From Dicyema japonicum (taxonomy: Eukaryota; Dicyemida; Rhombozoa; Dicyemidae), in assembly GCA_011109175.1 (NCBI GenBank), contig RDEW01000004.1, forward strand, positions 706,030 to 770,029: a DNA stretch of 64,000 nucleotides. The letters run 5' to 3'. A program made the position numbers and the translations under genes. Below are positions 33,592 through 45,100 of the stretch, in pieces. A model generated the notes under the pieces. The model was not told the origin of the DNA, did not search any database, and was given only the letters and a program-made list of their open reading frames with translations. Position 1 is the first letter of the stretch. Each line of letters begins with the position of its first letter.

Positions 33592-34165
33592 AATTTTATA
33601 AGATTTAAAAAATGACTTTTTTACCTAAAGATGTCGAGGACCTTAGCAAAATGTTCCACTTACCCATAGGACCCGTTAAAATCAATTTTTATAAGATTTA
33701 AAAAAATGACTTTTTTACCTAAAGATGTCGAGGACCTTAGCAAAATGTTCCACTTACCCATAGGACCCGTTAAAATCAATTTTTATAAGATTTAAAAAAT
33801 GACTTTTTTACCTAAAGATGTCGAGGACCTTAGCAAAATGTTCCACTTACCCATAGGACCCGTTTAAAATCAATTTTTATAAGATTTAAAAAATGACTTT
33901 TTTACCTAAAGATGTCGAGGACCTTAGCAAATGTTCCACTTAACCCATAGGACCGTTAAAATCAATTTTTATAAGATTTAAAAAAATGACTTTTTTACCT
34001 AAAGATGTCGAGGACCTTAGCAAAATGTTCCACTTACCCATAGGACCCGTTAAAATCAATTTTTATAAGATTTAAAAAAATGACTTTTTTACCTGAAGAT
34101 GTCGAGGACCTTGGCAAAATCAATTTTTATAAGATTTAAAAAGATGATTTTTACCTAAAGATGTC
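33592..34165. repeat. Right tandem array of the foldback-like element
   Basis: Seven occurrences of acctaaagatgtcg (one with acctgaag), period about 93 bp. Full units also contain gaccttagcaaaatgttcc and cttacccataggacc. The last two units are shortened. Confidence 0.9.
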
Positions 34166-34439
34166 GTTTCGCTAAAATCTCGTGATGTTTATTGATGAAC
34201 TTATCCAAAACCTGAAAAAATTAATTAGAGGCCATTTTGAATGGACACGCTGCTAATTGTTAGTTTTTAAATTTATTTGGTATAAAAACAAACAAAAATA
34301 GTTAATAGTTAGTTGACATCAAATTCCATTTTTCATTTCGACAAATACTCCGACATGCAAAAATGACTACCCAAAAAGCTTTCCATCGTTTTTTGATCGT
34401 TATCGTCTGCATGTAGGCTCCTACAAAGCATTCCAAATT

Positions 34440-34725
34440 TAAGTGGCTCAAGTGATGTTTAGAAAATTTGCTCACGACTCCATCTCAAGTGAGGACTACT
34501 GGGACCACGTATACATTTGCTTTGTGTATTATCCACAGCTCACTTGCGAGAAGATCGTACTTGCAGCCTTTCTCAACTTCTACATGTTTCAAAAAATCTT
34601 GGGAGGTTATTCCCACTTCTATAGCGTTATTATGTTCTTGAATTTGTCATACACGAAAATATCCGGCTTGTTTATTCTTATTCTCGTGTCCGTAGCTATT
34701 GGCGAAGGCCTCGATTAAGAATAGA
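34440..34725 (-). mobile_element. LINE relic related to 60040-60480
   Basis: The minus-strand text resembles GITSQD..KHVEVEKGCKYDLLA, shared with the copies at 60100-60250 (-) and 21700-21890 (+). Frames are broken. Confidence 0.5.
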
Positions 34726-34729
34726 TCGA

Positions 34730-36020
34730 AAGCCACATCGTTAATACGTTGTGGTTTCTACATTGGAATGAATAAATATCCTGTGAATGGAAGAGGACCG
34801 CCGATCTGCTACAACTGTCAGCAGGTCGGTCACTTTTCATACCAGTGCACAGGAAAGGAAAGATGTTTACTTTGCGTGGGAGAGCATGAATCTCCAAATG
34901 TAATACGGACATGGACTCTGAACGGAAATGCATAAATTGCGGATCAACAAAACACGGTGCAAGGTATGAAGGATGCCCTGTGCTTCTGGAGGCCAGGCGA
35001 AAGCTTATTCCCCAAGTCAAAAATACAGATCTGAAATCTATGACATTGGACAAACTGGAGAACTTGCTTTTATGTGGAAACCTGAATGCGAAGCATCCCT
35101 TTGTTCCGCTACCAGGCCGCTGAAACAGAGGAAACCTGCTATTATCCAAATGCAAAACTTAGTAATCATCAACAATCCGAAAAAGAACACTAGCACAACA
35201 TACAACACGAAGGACATGGTGACATCTCCGGACTTATCCGTCTGCTCACCTCGTCTTTCCACGATCATTAATTGGACGGTCCGTTATGACCTCCGGAGCG
35301 ACCACCATTCAATGTTAATGAAGCTGAACTGCGAGCCACGCTTTGTACCGAAGCCTATTCATTTCTATGATTACAAAATGCAAAATTGGACTGGCTTTAC
35401 AAATTTCGTTGATTCAAAACTGGAACATTTCCAATCTGAAAATTTCTCCTCCATAGACAAAGCTATATACTATTTCAACAAAATAATCATTGACGGAAGA
35501 AATATTTTTATCAGAAAAGCATATATAAAAAACGAAAAATTGAAATGCGACTCAAAAACAAGGAAAATAATTATGGAAAGAAACAACCTTAAGAAAATGA
35601 TACATCGTTCACGAAAGGTTATTAATCGAATCAGGTCACTAAACATTCTTATCACGAAAAGCACAAACAACAAATTCGTCCAATATTGAAACTGAGAAGG
35701 AAAAATCGGTCATATGTACAATCGTCATTCAAAAAGCATTCTACTCTGTCCCAACGAAGATCCTCATACAAAAATTACTTTTGACAAAAATTGCTGCACC
35801 AGTAAAGTTATGGATAGAAATTTCTTAAATGGACACCGAGGAAAAGTGAGCGTAGGAAAAAAGAGTTCAAGATCGAGATTGTTACCCAATGACGTACCCC
35901 AGAGATCTCCCTTTGTCACCAATCCTCTTTAATTTATTTCTGAATGATCTCCCCGTTCCTATGAATAATAATGGCATTCTACTTTCCTATGCCGATGACA
36001 TTGTTGTCGCAATAATAGGG
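34730..36020 (+). mobile_element. Jockey-like LINE with internal deletions
   Basis: The gag part has a zinc knuckle CYNCQQVGHFSYQC and a second knuckle near CINCGSTKHGARYEGC. It then jumps directly into the endonuclease at GNLNAKHPF. The endonuclease tail keeps TSPDLSVCSPRL and LRSDHHSMLMK, and the reverse transcriptase keeps LSPILFNLFLNDLPVPMNN and YADDIVVA (about 35975-36005). Two large internal deletions and a few frameshifts. Confidence 0.75.
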
Positions 36021-36029
36021 ACGTAGAGT

Positions 36030-36540
36030 TAGAACCTATAAAGAGGAGTATATTTATTTTGGAATTAAAAATCCTCAGGATCCTCATAAACCGTTTTGTT
36101 TGCAATGTAGTACAGTGTTTTCCAATGAGGCAATGAAGTCATCGAACATTTGAAGCGTAAACATCCCAACTCAATTGGAAAAAACAGAATTTTTTGAACT
36201 AAAAAAATTATGAAAATAAAAACACTTTAACTTCTCTTTTTAATAAAAGTATATTTCAAAATGTTTCTGGAATATTTTATTCATACAAAGTTGCAGAGAT
36301 AACTGCAAAATTAAATATCAGAGAGTGTCATTCGCACGTGATTAGATTCATTTATTCACAAAATTTTACAAAAACGGGTATCACAAGTAATTTAAATGGA
36401 AAATTAGGGAGACAAACCATTTGCACTCGGGAAGATATACTCCCGTTGATTTGGGGAAGAAGAAGACTCGCACAAATTGAATATTTTGAATGTTATTATG
36501 AAAATCGAATATAAAAAGTTAGGTTAGAAGTCACCGAAAA
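36030..36540 (+). mobile_element. hAT relic (BED-finger type), N-terminal part
   Basis: Reads YIYFGIKNPQDPHKPFCLQC, SNEAM and KHPNSIGKN, the BED-finger start common to ZBED/FAM200-type hAT transposases. It is followed by ITAKLNIRECHSH-type text with stops. Right end not found. Confidence 0.55.
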
Positions 36541-36849
36541 TTTAGAAAAAAGCCTGTAATGGACTGTTTGTTGGCAAAGCAGACGTTCTCCCTTGGATTA
36601 ATTAGTTATGAATATGCTGGGCTTACCAAAGATTGTAAGTATGGGGTTAATACATATCTTGATAAATTTCAAAAATAATATCCTTGATAAATTTCAAAAA
36701 TACGGATAACATGGGAAAATTCATGTCTACACCGGAAAATCAATTTACAAATATGAATACAGAGGTCCATAAGTAAAAAACTTCATAAATCAATAAATTT
36801 AAATTCATCAATAATATATTTTCTACCAATAAGGAACTATAACAGTAGT

Positions 36850-37110
36850 CAATAGTGCAGATATATACTTATTTTTAGGTTATCCAAATATTATGACAAC
36901 ATTTCAATAACAGCCTCACCACACTACTGGGTACTTCAATAATGTTCAATACAATATAAATCCGTATATGAAGAACTATAGTTAATACAAGTAATAAAAA
37001 GAAAGAAAACCCCACCACAAAGGTGTGGCAAACACGCCACGCTTAAGCGATATTGTTGTAATATGGTTTGCCATATAATAAATAATTTTTAAAAAATAAA
37101 TTATTATTAA
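36850..37110. repeat. Dispersed repeat, second copy at 39225-39460
   Basis: The ordered blocks gtcaatagtgcag, caccacactactgg, tatatgaagaac and tggtttgccatataataaat recur at 39225-39460 as gtcaatagtgcag, caccacactattgg, tatatgaagaac and tgtttgccacaaaataaat. Element type unknown. Confidence 0.55.
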
Positions 37111-38815
37111 AATTAAATACTTTTTTGTTGATGGCAGGCCAAGAATGCAGATATTGTATCGTCTGGCAAACAAAGACGTGTTTTCAACTCCACTTCTTTG
37201 AACACTGTCATTCATGTAGGACACATGAGTATTATTTATTTGAAATGTTCATTATCCAGTTTTCAAAGACAGCGGAGATCTCATACAGGATAGTCATAGA
37301 ATTAGGGGGTCATCTTCAATGGTATCAAAAGCCTCTGAGATTTATAAAAGCAAGACATTTAAACATCCTTTGGAATATCTCATCTTTTACTAAGTCTGAG
37401 ATTATTTGAAAATGAATCGTTCCTTTCCATTCGTTATCGAACAGATGATCCTTCATCGGCTTTCCTGGTTTCTCCACCATCCGTATCATAGTTGTCTTCC
37501 AGAGCTCTTTGAGAATTTTATATGACGAACAATTGTCTTTCGCTTCAGCCAATCATGTGGAGATTCTAATACATCTAAACTCAGAGATAGTCAAAGTGAG
37601 AGACTCTAAAGCCATATAAAGTGAACTATTTATCTCAGATATCCCAAACAAGAGGAAGTTTGCGTTGTATAACGTATTTCCTGTGCGTGAGAAATCATGA
37701 GGGGGGTCCCACGTAGATTAATCTATAGCTCCGAACTACATAATATACTTATAGCCTACTTTCCACAGCCAAACTCTAAAAAGTCAATAAAAGTGGAATA
37801 AGTCTACCTTTTAGAAGAAACTGAGTGATAAAGAGGACACCGTAACTCGAATCTAAATGCTTCCGAAATGAATCACATTATTTCCAACAAATGTCGTTAA
37901 GATCTGAGAGTATCGTCGATGGTTTTTAAAAAAGTGACGAAGAGGAGACGGGTGAAAGTTCTACCAAAAGAGAAAAATACTGTTGATAGCAATTTTCTCT
38001 TGGTGACACTTAGGAATCGCCCAGAAGGGAACCAATTTTTTTAGACTTCATCAATATTTCGTTTCTACGTGACTCCATCCGTTTGATATCGACAATGTCT
38101 GCCTTTGAGGTGTCTATGGATAAGCACCAATTGCCTAGATGACCCAGCGACCCATCCAGCCGCTACCAAAGTTAGCCAGTCCGAGTTGAAAATTCCTAGG
38201 AAAGTCAGTCTGAAATATTTTCCGAGTAAGATTCTTCCTGGGAATGGAATCAAATGCTTTACATATGCCCACTGTAGATAGAACGGTCTCAGATGTCTGA
38301 GTTTCTTGAAGAAGCCATAGTGAATGAAGTCACTCAGGGAGATCAGATGACTGATGGTTTAATCGTCTTAAAAGAAAATTAATATTGGCGAGAACGGTAA
38401 GCCCCTTCTCATTGGGCATGGTATCTGCTCATATTTAAGGGTTTTTCGAGTTATCTGCTAAGGATTTGTAGAGAGGGCCGTTTGGAAGGTCGAGATTGTT
38501 CAATGTCATAGGCCATTACGGCTACAGTAAAATAAGTGTTACACTACTTTTTTTATTTACCACAAAATTAATTTTACCATAAAATCGATTTTTTACCACA
38601 AATTTCTCTGCTCTCTAATTACTCGACGAAACTTTTTTTTAATATTATCGACGGCTACTAAAAAGTTTGTTTTGCCAGAGCTGTTATGACAAACCGAAAC
38701 TACAAACACAGGCAGTAAACTTTTTACTCTTATGGCCACCAAAAATTATTCAATTCAGAAATGACAAATTTGTTCGACAAATTAAAATTATCATAAATAT
38801 CAGATTTTACAAAAA
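37111..38815. other. No convincing gene
   Basis: Overlapping short frames on both strands near 37125-37550 (for example a minus-strand stretch with MVEKPGKPMKDHLFDNEWKG) suggest a decayed transposase-like sequence, but the family is not identified. A segment at 38405-38500 (gcatggtatctgctcatatt ... gagagggccgtttgg) resembles the 5' part of the retroposon at 22925-23167. The rest is AT-rich. Confidence 0.3.
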
Positions 38816-38821
38816 ATCGCG

Positions 38822-39220
38822 AATGGGTAAGAAACGCATTTCTGATGAAACGCGCACTTTAATTCTGAGATCCATCCGGGATTTACTCAGCTTGAAATAG
38901 CTCACAGTTGGGTGCTCACAGGCATCAGTATCATATATATTGAAGGAAGTAGAAAGGAACTTATTCATATCCATACTGGAGGGACAGGGAGGGCAGCCAT
39001 CACGCTGGTATTAGGAAGAAGGATAATAGACGTTAACTGAGGAGGAAGATAAACTCCCAACAACAATAAAGTGCGAGATCGAGAGGAGGTTAGAGGTTTT
39101 CATGATGAGAATCAAAGTCGAACCTTACTGGCGAATCACAAAATTGACACCGCGGTATTCCAAGATACAGAGCTGACTGAATCCCCCAATAAATATATTT
39201 TCTCTTTCGATTTAATGCAA
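38822..39220 (+). mobile_element. Helix-turn-helix transposase fragment
   Basis: Begins MGKKRISDETRTLILRSIRD, continues after a frame break with a helix-turn-helix like SQASVSYILKEVER, and ends in the repeat copied at 36850-37110. It resembles the DNA-binding start of a transposase; family not determined. Confidence 0.4.
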
Positions 39221-39596
39221 TCAGTCAATAGTGCAGGAAAATGCACATGTGTGGTTACCAAAATATTCACGGCAACAATTTGATAACAAGCTACTCACCA
39301 CACTATTGGTTGACATAAATTTATTTGAAAATAAATCAATATATGAAGAACATCAGTCAGAAAATGGCCAACAAAAAAATGGGACCACAACAAAATGGCC
39401 CAAAAAAACAATAAAAAGCGCTGTTATTATAATAGTGTTTGCCACAAAATAAATTTTTTTATTTAATAAAAATTTTTTTCACGTAATTAATTTTTATTAC
39501 AAATTTAAAAAAATATTTTTCAATCTTCAATTTTTAAATATAAATTTTTAATTTTTTTAAACAAAAATTTATTAACAATAAAATATTATTTATTAA

Positions 39597-40604
39597 CTAT
39601 GGGGGAGAGCGGCTGCTGACATCACGGAGTAAGCGTTTCCGCGGATAACTGCGATACCAATTCTTTGCCTCAGCCAGACCGCTTCCCGCACGTCTTTCTT
39701 GCGGTGGGCCAATTTTCCCCCCGATTTCCTTTAGGAAAGAGGCTGTAATACTTCCGGCCGCACCAGACATCTCGATTGCTACCGGTACAAAACAGTAGCG
39801 GTTTCCAATTTCGCCATATTTTTTAATCTTAATTTTCTCGGCCAGATCGGCTGCTGATCCAGCATATTGCGCCGAGCTGAGTATCAATCGAGTTCGAGAA
39901 AGAATCCATAACAGTGGAGTCCCAACGAGCGATTTTCCCTTAGTGAACGGAAAGATAGTTTAACCCATCCGGTCTTTTCCCATCTCCGCGGTCCAATCCC
40001 ACAGGTTCCAATACTGCCGGGAAGCCTGCCGCTTCAAGAGCTCGCAAGACAATGTTGTTCATAGCAGCATGGCGGGGTGCTCTGCCCGCACTCCTTTTGC
40101 ACGAGAGCGGGTGCAGCCCTTTGGCATCGACGATCCCTCCACTGCGACATTGGTGTTCGACGCAACATCAGCTCCCAGGCGTTGTGCGATTCCAATCCGA
40201 ATACAGTCATCGTCCAATAGGGTCCCCAGGGAGGAAGACGGGAGTGCATCCAGCCACGCTCCGCTCCCATGGTTGGCGGCGGACACGAGGCATGCAAGAC
40301 GATGCTGGTTGGCCTCAGACTTTAGCACGTCGAAGATATTCTTGGAGTAAATATCATCCCAGTCACGTTGCCTCGAAGGATCGTTCGGCATATCCAAACC
40401 AGTTTCACACCATTCGCAACGAGCTTCGTCGAAGACTTTTTCCCAAGAGAGTCCGGTTGTAATACGTAGGATTTCTTGGACCAAAAGGCTTTCCACTTGA
40501 TTTACAAAAAAATACATCCCAAAATACTTGAGTGAATTTCGACCAACTGCTAACTTTTTCGAAAAATGTAAAAGACCAATGCACAAGGCCTTGTAAATCG
40601 ACAT
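39597..40604 (-). mobile_element. LINE C-terminal domain, frameshifted
   Basis: The same domain as the intact frame at 32628-33581: ANQHRLACLVSAANHGSGAW, ALPSSSLGTLLDDDC, then after a frame change GLHPLSCKRSAGRAPRH, LEPVGLDRGDGKRPDG, FVPVAIEMSG and IAVIRGNAYSVM. The 3' tail (ttaataaataatatt on the coding strand) is shared with 61150-61190. No reverse transcriptase upstream. Confidence 0.7.
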
Positions 40605-40979
40605 CTAAAAGATGTGTCAGGCTCTAAGTCAAAGCCACGAAGGTATAACAATTCATTCGGGCCATAATTAACTATACAAGTTTGGTTCTTCTTTAGATAA
40701 GGGATAGGACTTCCTCCATGCTCCGCTGTTATCCGCCTTCTAACGAAGACTCTCCAGATCTTCAGAGGTTAGCAGTCTCATTTTTATCTTAGACAGTCAT
40801 CAGTTAGATCAGTTGGTATGGATGTTCTTGGTCTTTCTCGATATTTTCCTGTACCTGCTGGAGTGGAGTAATATTCCATCGCTTAGTTGGCGAAGGTTAA
40901 AGTGTATAATCTCTGACAGTTTTCTGACCTAATTGAAGAGATAAAGCTATTGAGTGAATTCCTTCATGCAACTGCTCCC

Positions 40980-41590
40980 ATTGACAATTCGTAGTTGTCT
41001 TCGCTGGAACGCATCCATTTTGGTTAGTTCAATACCAGCTATCCCCCATTGTTGCGGCGTTGTACATTAGAATCGGGACTTACATATACACGATTTTGAT
41101 TCACAAGAACCATCAGACGAAAATACTACGCTGTCTTTCTCTCTAATAGACGAATCAGAATAATTTCTTCCAAGGGACATCCGGGTTAATTTAGCTCGCC
41201 AATGTTGTTGACACCACTCCTCTATGCCTGGTAGAGAATTTCGTGGGATTATGTTTGAAGTACTCGAAAGGATTCAGGCATTCTGTTCTCCCTTCGTCTC
41301 AGATTGTTTGATACCCTCTGTGAAGCCGATTCTTTGGTCTCTCCTGGAACTGAAATAGCCAATGCAAATAAAGAACAGAGGGTTATACGAAAGATGCCTC
41401 AGGGACAGAGGCCCAGTGGAATCTGTTTGGAACATTTTAAGAATGGACCAACCATGCTAGCTAATTTCATGATGGAAGACTATTTCGCAGTATCTGGGGA
41501 GAGATTACATGGAGGTTCACGCACAACACTTCCCCAAATTCTCAATAATGATTTGAGGTTGGTACAGGAAACACTGAGGGATGGCTAAGA
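40980..41590 (+). mobile_element. LINE relic, C-terminal part
   Basis: 41304-41588 (+) contains GICLEHFKNGP and GGSRTTLPQILNNDLRLVQE, like the '(R)W.LFGHVLRM...RGRPRTTLP..LN.DL' tail of CR1/L1-like LINEs. A minus-strand piece near 41010-41070 reads PILMYNAAT and matches the relic at 9850-10224. Confidence 0.5.
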
Positions 41591-41594
41591 CGAC

Positions 41595-41690
41595 AAGATG
41601 CGTGGGACCTTACTTCCACCGATTGGATAGTAGCGAGATTTCGAACTTGGGACCTTCACAATGGCCCAGTTTATATCATTTCAAATAATA
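41595..41690 (-). repeat. tRNA-derived SINE copy
   Basis: The minus strand reads gaaggtcccaagttcgaaat then ctcgctactat and ggtcccacgcatcttg, with B-box-like AGTTCGAAATC. The same order occurs at 55525-55640. Confidence 0.5.
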
Positions 41691-42772
41691 ATTAAGTTAA
41701 AAACAGAAAAAAACATGGCCATTAATTGATCCCAACCTTTCTCAGCAACAACCTCATCTCTGAGATCCCACCCACCTCCTTTAAACTTTTGCTAATAGAA
41801 GGGATTAATTATGCTAAACCATAAACCATTTTTCCTCACTAAAGTTTTGAGGAGGTAAGGTATTTTGAGGAGGAGAAAACTCTTAAAAGTTTTATTACTG
41901 AGTACTTAGAGTCTTTGAATTTTTTTTAGATTTGTATTCCAGGGGTGCGACCGTAACTGAAGGTTGGCTCAATCTACTTGGTATATAGGGAACCTAGCAT
42001 TGGGGGGGGGGGGGGAGATTTCGTGTATTGTCCAAAAATCACTTTAATGAAGTTGAGTTTCTTTGGCAAAAAAATAACACATTTCTCACTGTTTTCTGAA
42101 GTCACGTGGAAGTTAAACGTGACATCCAATAGTCACCTCATACAAAAATTAACTCTGAATGGAGAGCATAATCCAATAAAAAGATCCCTTCGATCCTTGG
42201 AGTCACATTGGACTCACTGTTTACACATATCATATTAGACCAAAAATTGGAATGCTAAGACCTTCGCCAGATCCCCGAGCCATCCCCCGATGGATTGCAT
42301 CGCAGTCCACATTCGACACAAAACAAACTCGGAATTATCACTGTCTCCTAATTTTACCGAAATGCATCAAACGGACGACTACCTCATCATTAAGGAATCG
42401 ATTAATGGTAAAAAGTGTTTGAACATCTGAGGACTCGGTGTCTATGCTGTGGATGCATTTGATTTCTGTATAGAAGAGAAGTTCGAGATCTCTTTGCTTG
42501 CCCTGGACACTATTTCGATAATTTTTTGGAGTAAAAAATCGTGCCAAATAACCCCATGGGCTCATTTTCTGAAAACTCCGATGCAATCCTTCCGTTCGAC
42601 GAGGAGAAGCCACTGGTATCTACTTCCAATCACATAGTAACATCATCGGAGTGCAGCAAAGGCGCTATTTGCTGCAGACAATGCGGGAAGGCTAAAAAGA
42701 AGAAACACATAAAGTTTCTCAAAGATATCCCAAACTTATCTTCCACTCATAGGTGGAGATGACGACGTAGTA
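41691..42772. other. Mostly unrecognised; one repeated coding fragment
   Basis: A run of 13 G lies at about 42002. The minus strand at 42338-42613 contains SVQGKQRDLELLFYTEIKC, related to VIQGEERDLQLLF near 30250 (+), from an unidentified repeat. No gene assigned. Confidence 0.3.
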
Positions 42773-44492
42773 TAATATGTCACATGGGCGGCGCGTAACG
42801 CATGGGCAGCCTGTTACATTTTTTCGACCTTGAAAAGGTCTTTTGATTATCCGACATTATTATTATTATTACCCCCAGGATCACTGGGTCAAAAAGAAAG
42901 AAATAAAAATTCTCATCTAACTAAGTGATCCCAGACCGACAAAGGTGAGGATGAGTCTCTCATTAGATTATCCGACATTTAATTTTATATATCCGATTTA
43001 TATCGTGATTTAATTCTGTTAAATTAGTTTTTTATTCATAAATGTTATGATTATAAAGATTTTATTTTTTATAGCGGTAAACCTAGATTTCTAGCGTGAT
43101 TTATAGCATGGAAGATTATTTTGTTGCAATGGCTTCTTACAAGGGTTTTGTGAAAGATTGCGTTGAATATCAAACTTTAAAAGATGCTTTGCTGATAAAT
43201 TTCCCGAAAATCTTCCGAGACACCGAAAATATAGGCTTGTAAAGAAGATAGAGAATTTTTCTATTATCAATGACAGGTATTGTAAATTTTCAATAATTTT
43301 AGACTATCTTAAATCAACTGATCCCAAGTTAGTCATATCCCTGGATAATGAAACCGAAATGGAGCATGTTGCGAAATCGTTGCACAAGTTTTCACACGGA
43401 GGAGTCAATAAAATTGAGTATGAATGTCGACACAGATACTTCACTGTAAAGAATGAGATTATCAGAAAAGTCATTCGAAATTGTGAAGTCTGCAAATTTT
43501 CGCTGGTAAAGAAGTATGTGAAAACTTAAGATCTTTGTTCCGCCTGAATGGGCCATGTAAATTTCTTCAGTCGGACAATGGTTCTGAATTTAAAAATCAA
43601 GAAATAACAAAACTTTGCGGAGATTTTAACATTAAGCAAATTCACGGAAGGCCTAACAATCCACGAGCACAAGGAATTGTCGAAAGAATCAGACGATCAC
43701 GAGGAAGTTGTCAAAAATGCTGGATAACAGTGAAAAAAAGTGGCTTGATGAATTAGAAAGTGCTGTCTACAGTTACAACATATCGGTCCATTCATTTTCT
43801 AACGAAAGTCCTTTCGAAAGATATCGAGGAATTAAGGGAATAAATTCAATAATTAATGGTTATACTTATATCACATTATGACTTAGATAATTTAAGTGAT
43901 GAGTGTGCGATTCCAGAACAAATTGACGATTTGGTTAATTGTTCGACTCCAGAATCTATTGAAAATTTACGTAGTTTGATTTAAAAAATTTATATCTAGA
44001 TAATTCCCAGTCAGATAATTTGTGTCCGAATGCGAAGAGATTCAATTTCGAAATTAAATCGATTGAAGAAAATTTGAATTATTACAAAGCTATGAACAGG
44101 AAAATGAATGTTCATAATAGTAAATATACTTTTAACATGGGAGATAAAGTATGAATCAAAAACATTAATAAATAGGTTCGGGCTAAAAAGGACTTTGAAA
44201 CAAATCCCTCATTGCGACTGGATAAGTTTGAGTCTCAGTATTATCCAGTTGCAGAAATAATTAATATTTTATCGAATAATCGCGTGGAGGTAGTTTTAAA
44301 TAGTTTAATTTGATAGATAAAAAATTCGAAAGGAGAAATATCGACTGTATTAATGAGTAGACTAAAAAAAGTTACTTAAATTTAATTTTTTATGGTTAAT
44401 AAATCATTTATATAATTAATTGAAGTTAATCTTGGTTCAAGGTTAATGTAACAGGCTGCCCATAGGTAACGCTTGGCCCATGTGACATAATA
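42773..44492 (+). mobile_element. Ginger-like transposon with gypsy-type integrase remains
   Basis: Element 42778-44487 (1710 bp), flanked by TAATA at 42773-42777 and 44488-44492. The 43-bp inverted ends start TGTCACATGGGC and end inside at cagcctgttacatt. The plus-strand coding part has the integrase zinc module HKFSHGGVNKIEYECRHRYF with NCEVCKF (43380-43500). The catalytic core retains LQSDNGSEFKNQEI and PRAQGIVERI, then YNISVHSFSNESPFERYRG in a shifted frame. The segment with the first catalytic Asp is deleted. TGT ends, a 4-5 bp duplication and a gypsy-like integrase define Ginger elements. It holds a retroposon at 42859-42965. Confidence 0.8.
42859..42965 (-). mobile_element. 5'-truncated retroposon with (TAA)n tail, 14-bp duplication
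   Basis: Flanked by GATTATCCGACATT at 42845-42858 and 42966-42979. It shares its 3' end with the retroposon at 22925-23167 but is shorter at the 5' side, as expected for incomplete reverse transcription. Confidence 0.85.
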
Positions 44493-45100
44493 ACAAGATT
44501 ATCGTTAAAATGAAGAATTCTAAGAACAAGGTAATCAATGACACATGTCTTTAAAATACAGCTGACAGGAGGTTTGAAGGAACGTGAGGTACAAAAAGAT
44601 AAACGAAGCAATCACATAGGACTTGAGAGATGGAATACTGAGCAAATAAAACCTCTTGGACTCCACCGACAAAAGACCTGACTTTTTCTGTGGAAGGGTG
44701 GGCTTGAGAGAGTGGAACTAACAAATAATGCAAGCATAACGTTAGTCAAGTTATGACAATTCCTTACAAACTACTAAAAATGGAGTAACTTAAAACTTTC
44801 CTTAATCCCCCAATTTAATAAAAGGCCTCGAATCATTAACTTTCTGTTCAATCTCCATATCACTACCCACCTTGTCGAAAGATACTGATCTAGGACTTCT
44901 TCAAATCCTTAAATGAGTTAGTTAATTCACCTATCTCATAAGACGCCCAATGCCTGACGGACGTCCTAAAAGATCTATCTCTCCTCTACTGCGGGGGAGG
45001 TGTTCCACAAGATACGTTTCACTCTGAGCACGGAAACTGGGTATACCAAATAAACGAAAAATTTAAAAACGAAAAAATAAAATAAATCCGAGTATACATT
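44493..45100. other. Intergenic, no gene seen
   Basis: Lies between the Ginger-like element and the TCF25 stop. Short frames only. Confidence 0.3.

Larger units (their letters stand above)
32303..34257. mobile_element. Foldback-like element with 9-bp duplication and tandem-repeat ends
   Basis: The element (32312-34248, 1937 bp) is flanked by GCTGCTAAT at 32303-32311 and 34249-34257. Inverted ends share CATTCAAAA.GGCCTC, caggttttggata and gttcatcaata.acatcacga. They continue into tandem units of about 93 bp (three partial copies left, seven right) in opposite orientation. Nine-base duplications and long tandem-built inverted ends are features of foldback and Mutator-like elements. The centre holds a single intact open frame. 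No transposase is visible. Confidence 0.8.
32110..34300 (+). mobile_element. LINE 3' end, split by foldback-like element
   Basis: 32110-32311 reads VAMETSG, then a broken form of the C terminus seen at 25465-25535 (caggttcattgagcgcat-like, then gctgctaat). After the insertion the 3' tail resumes at 34249 (gctgctaattgttagttttt). The target copy fits the 3' end of the LINE at 25465-25565. Confidence 0.65.

Noticed and set aside
42000-42016. Run of 13 G
   Set aside because: Likely simple homopolymer or sequencing artefact; a single run is not enough for a G-quadruplex claim.
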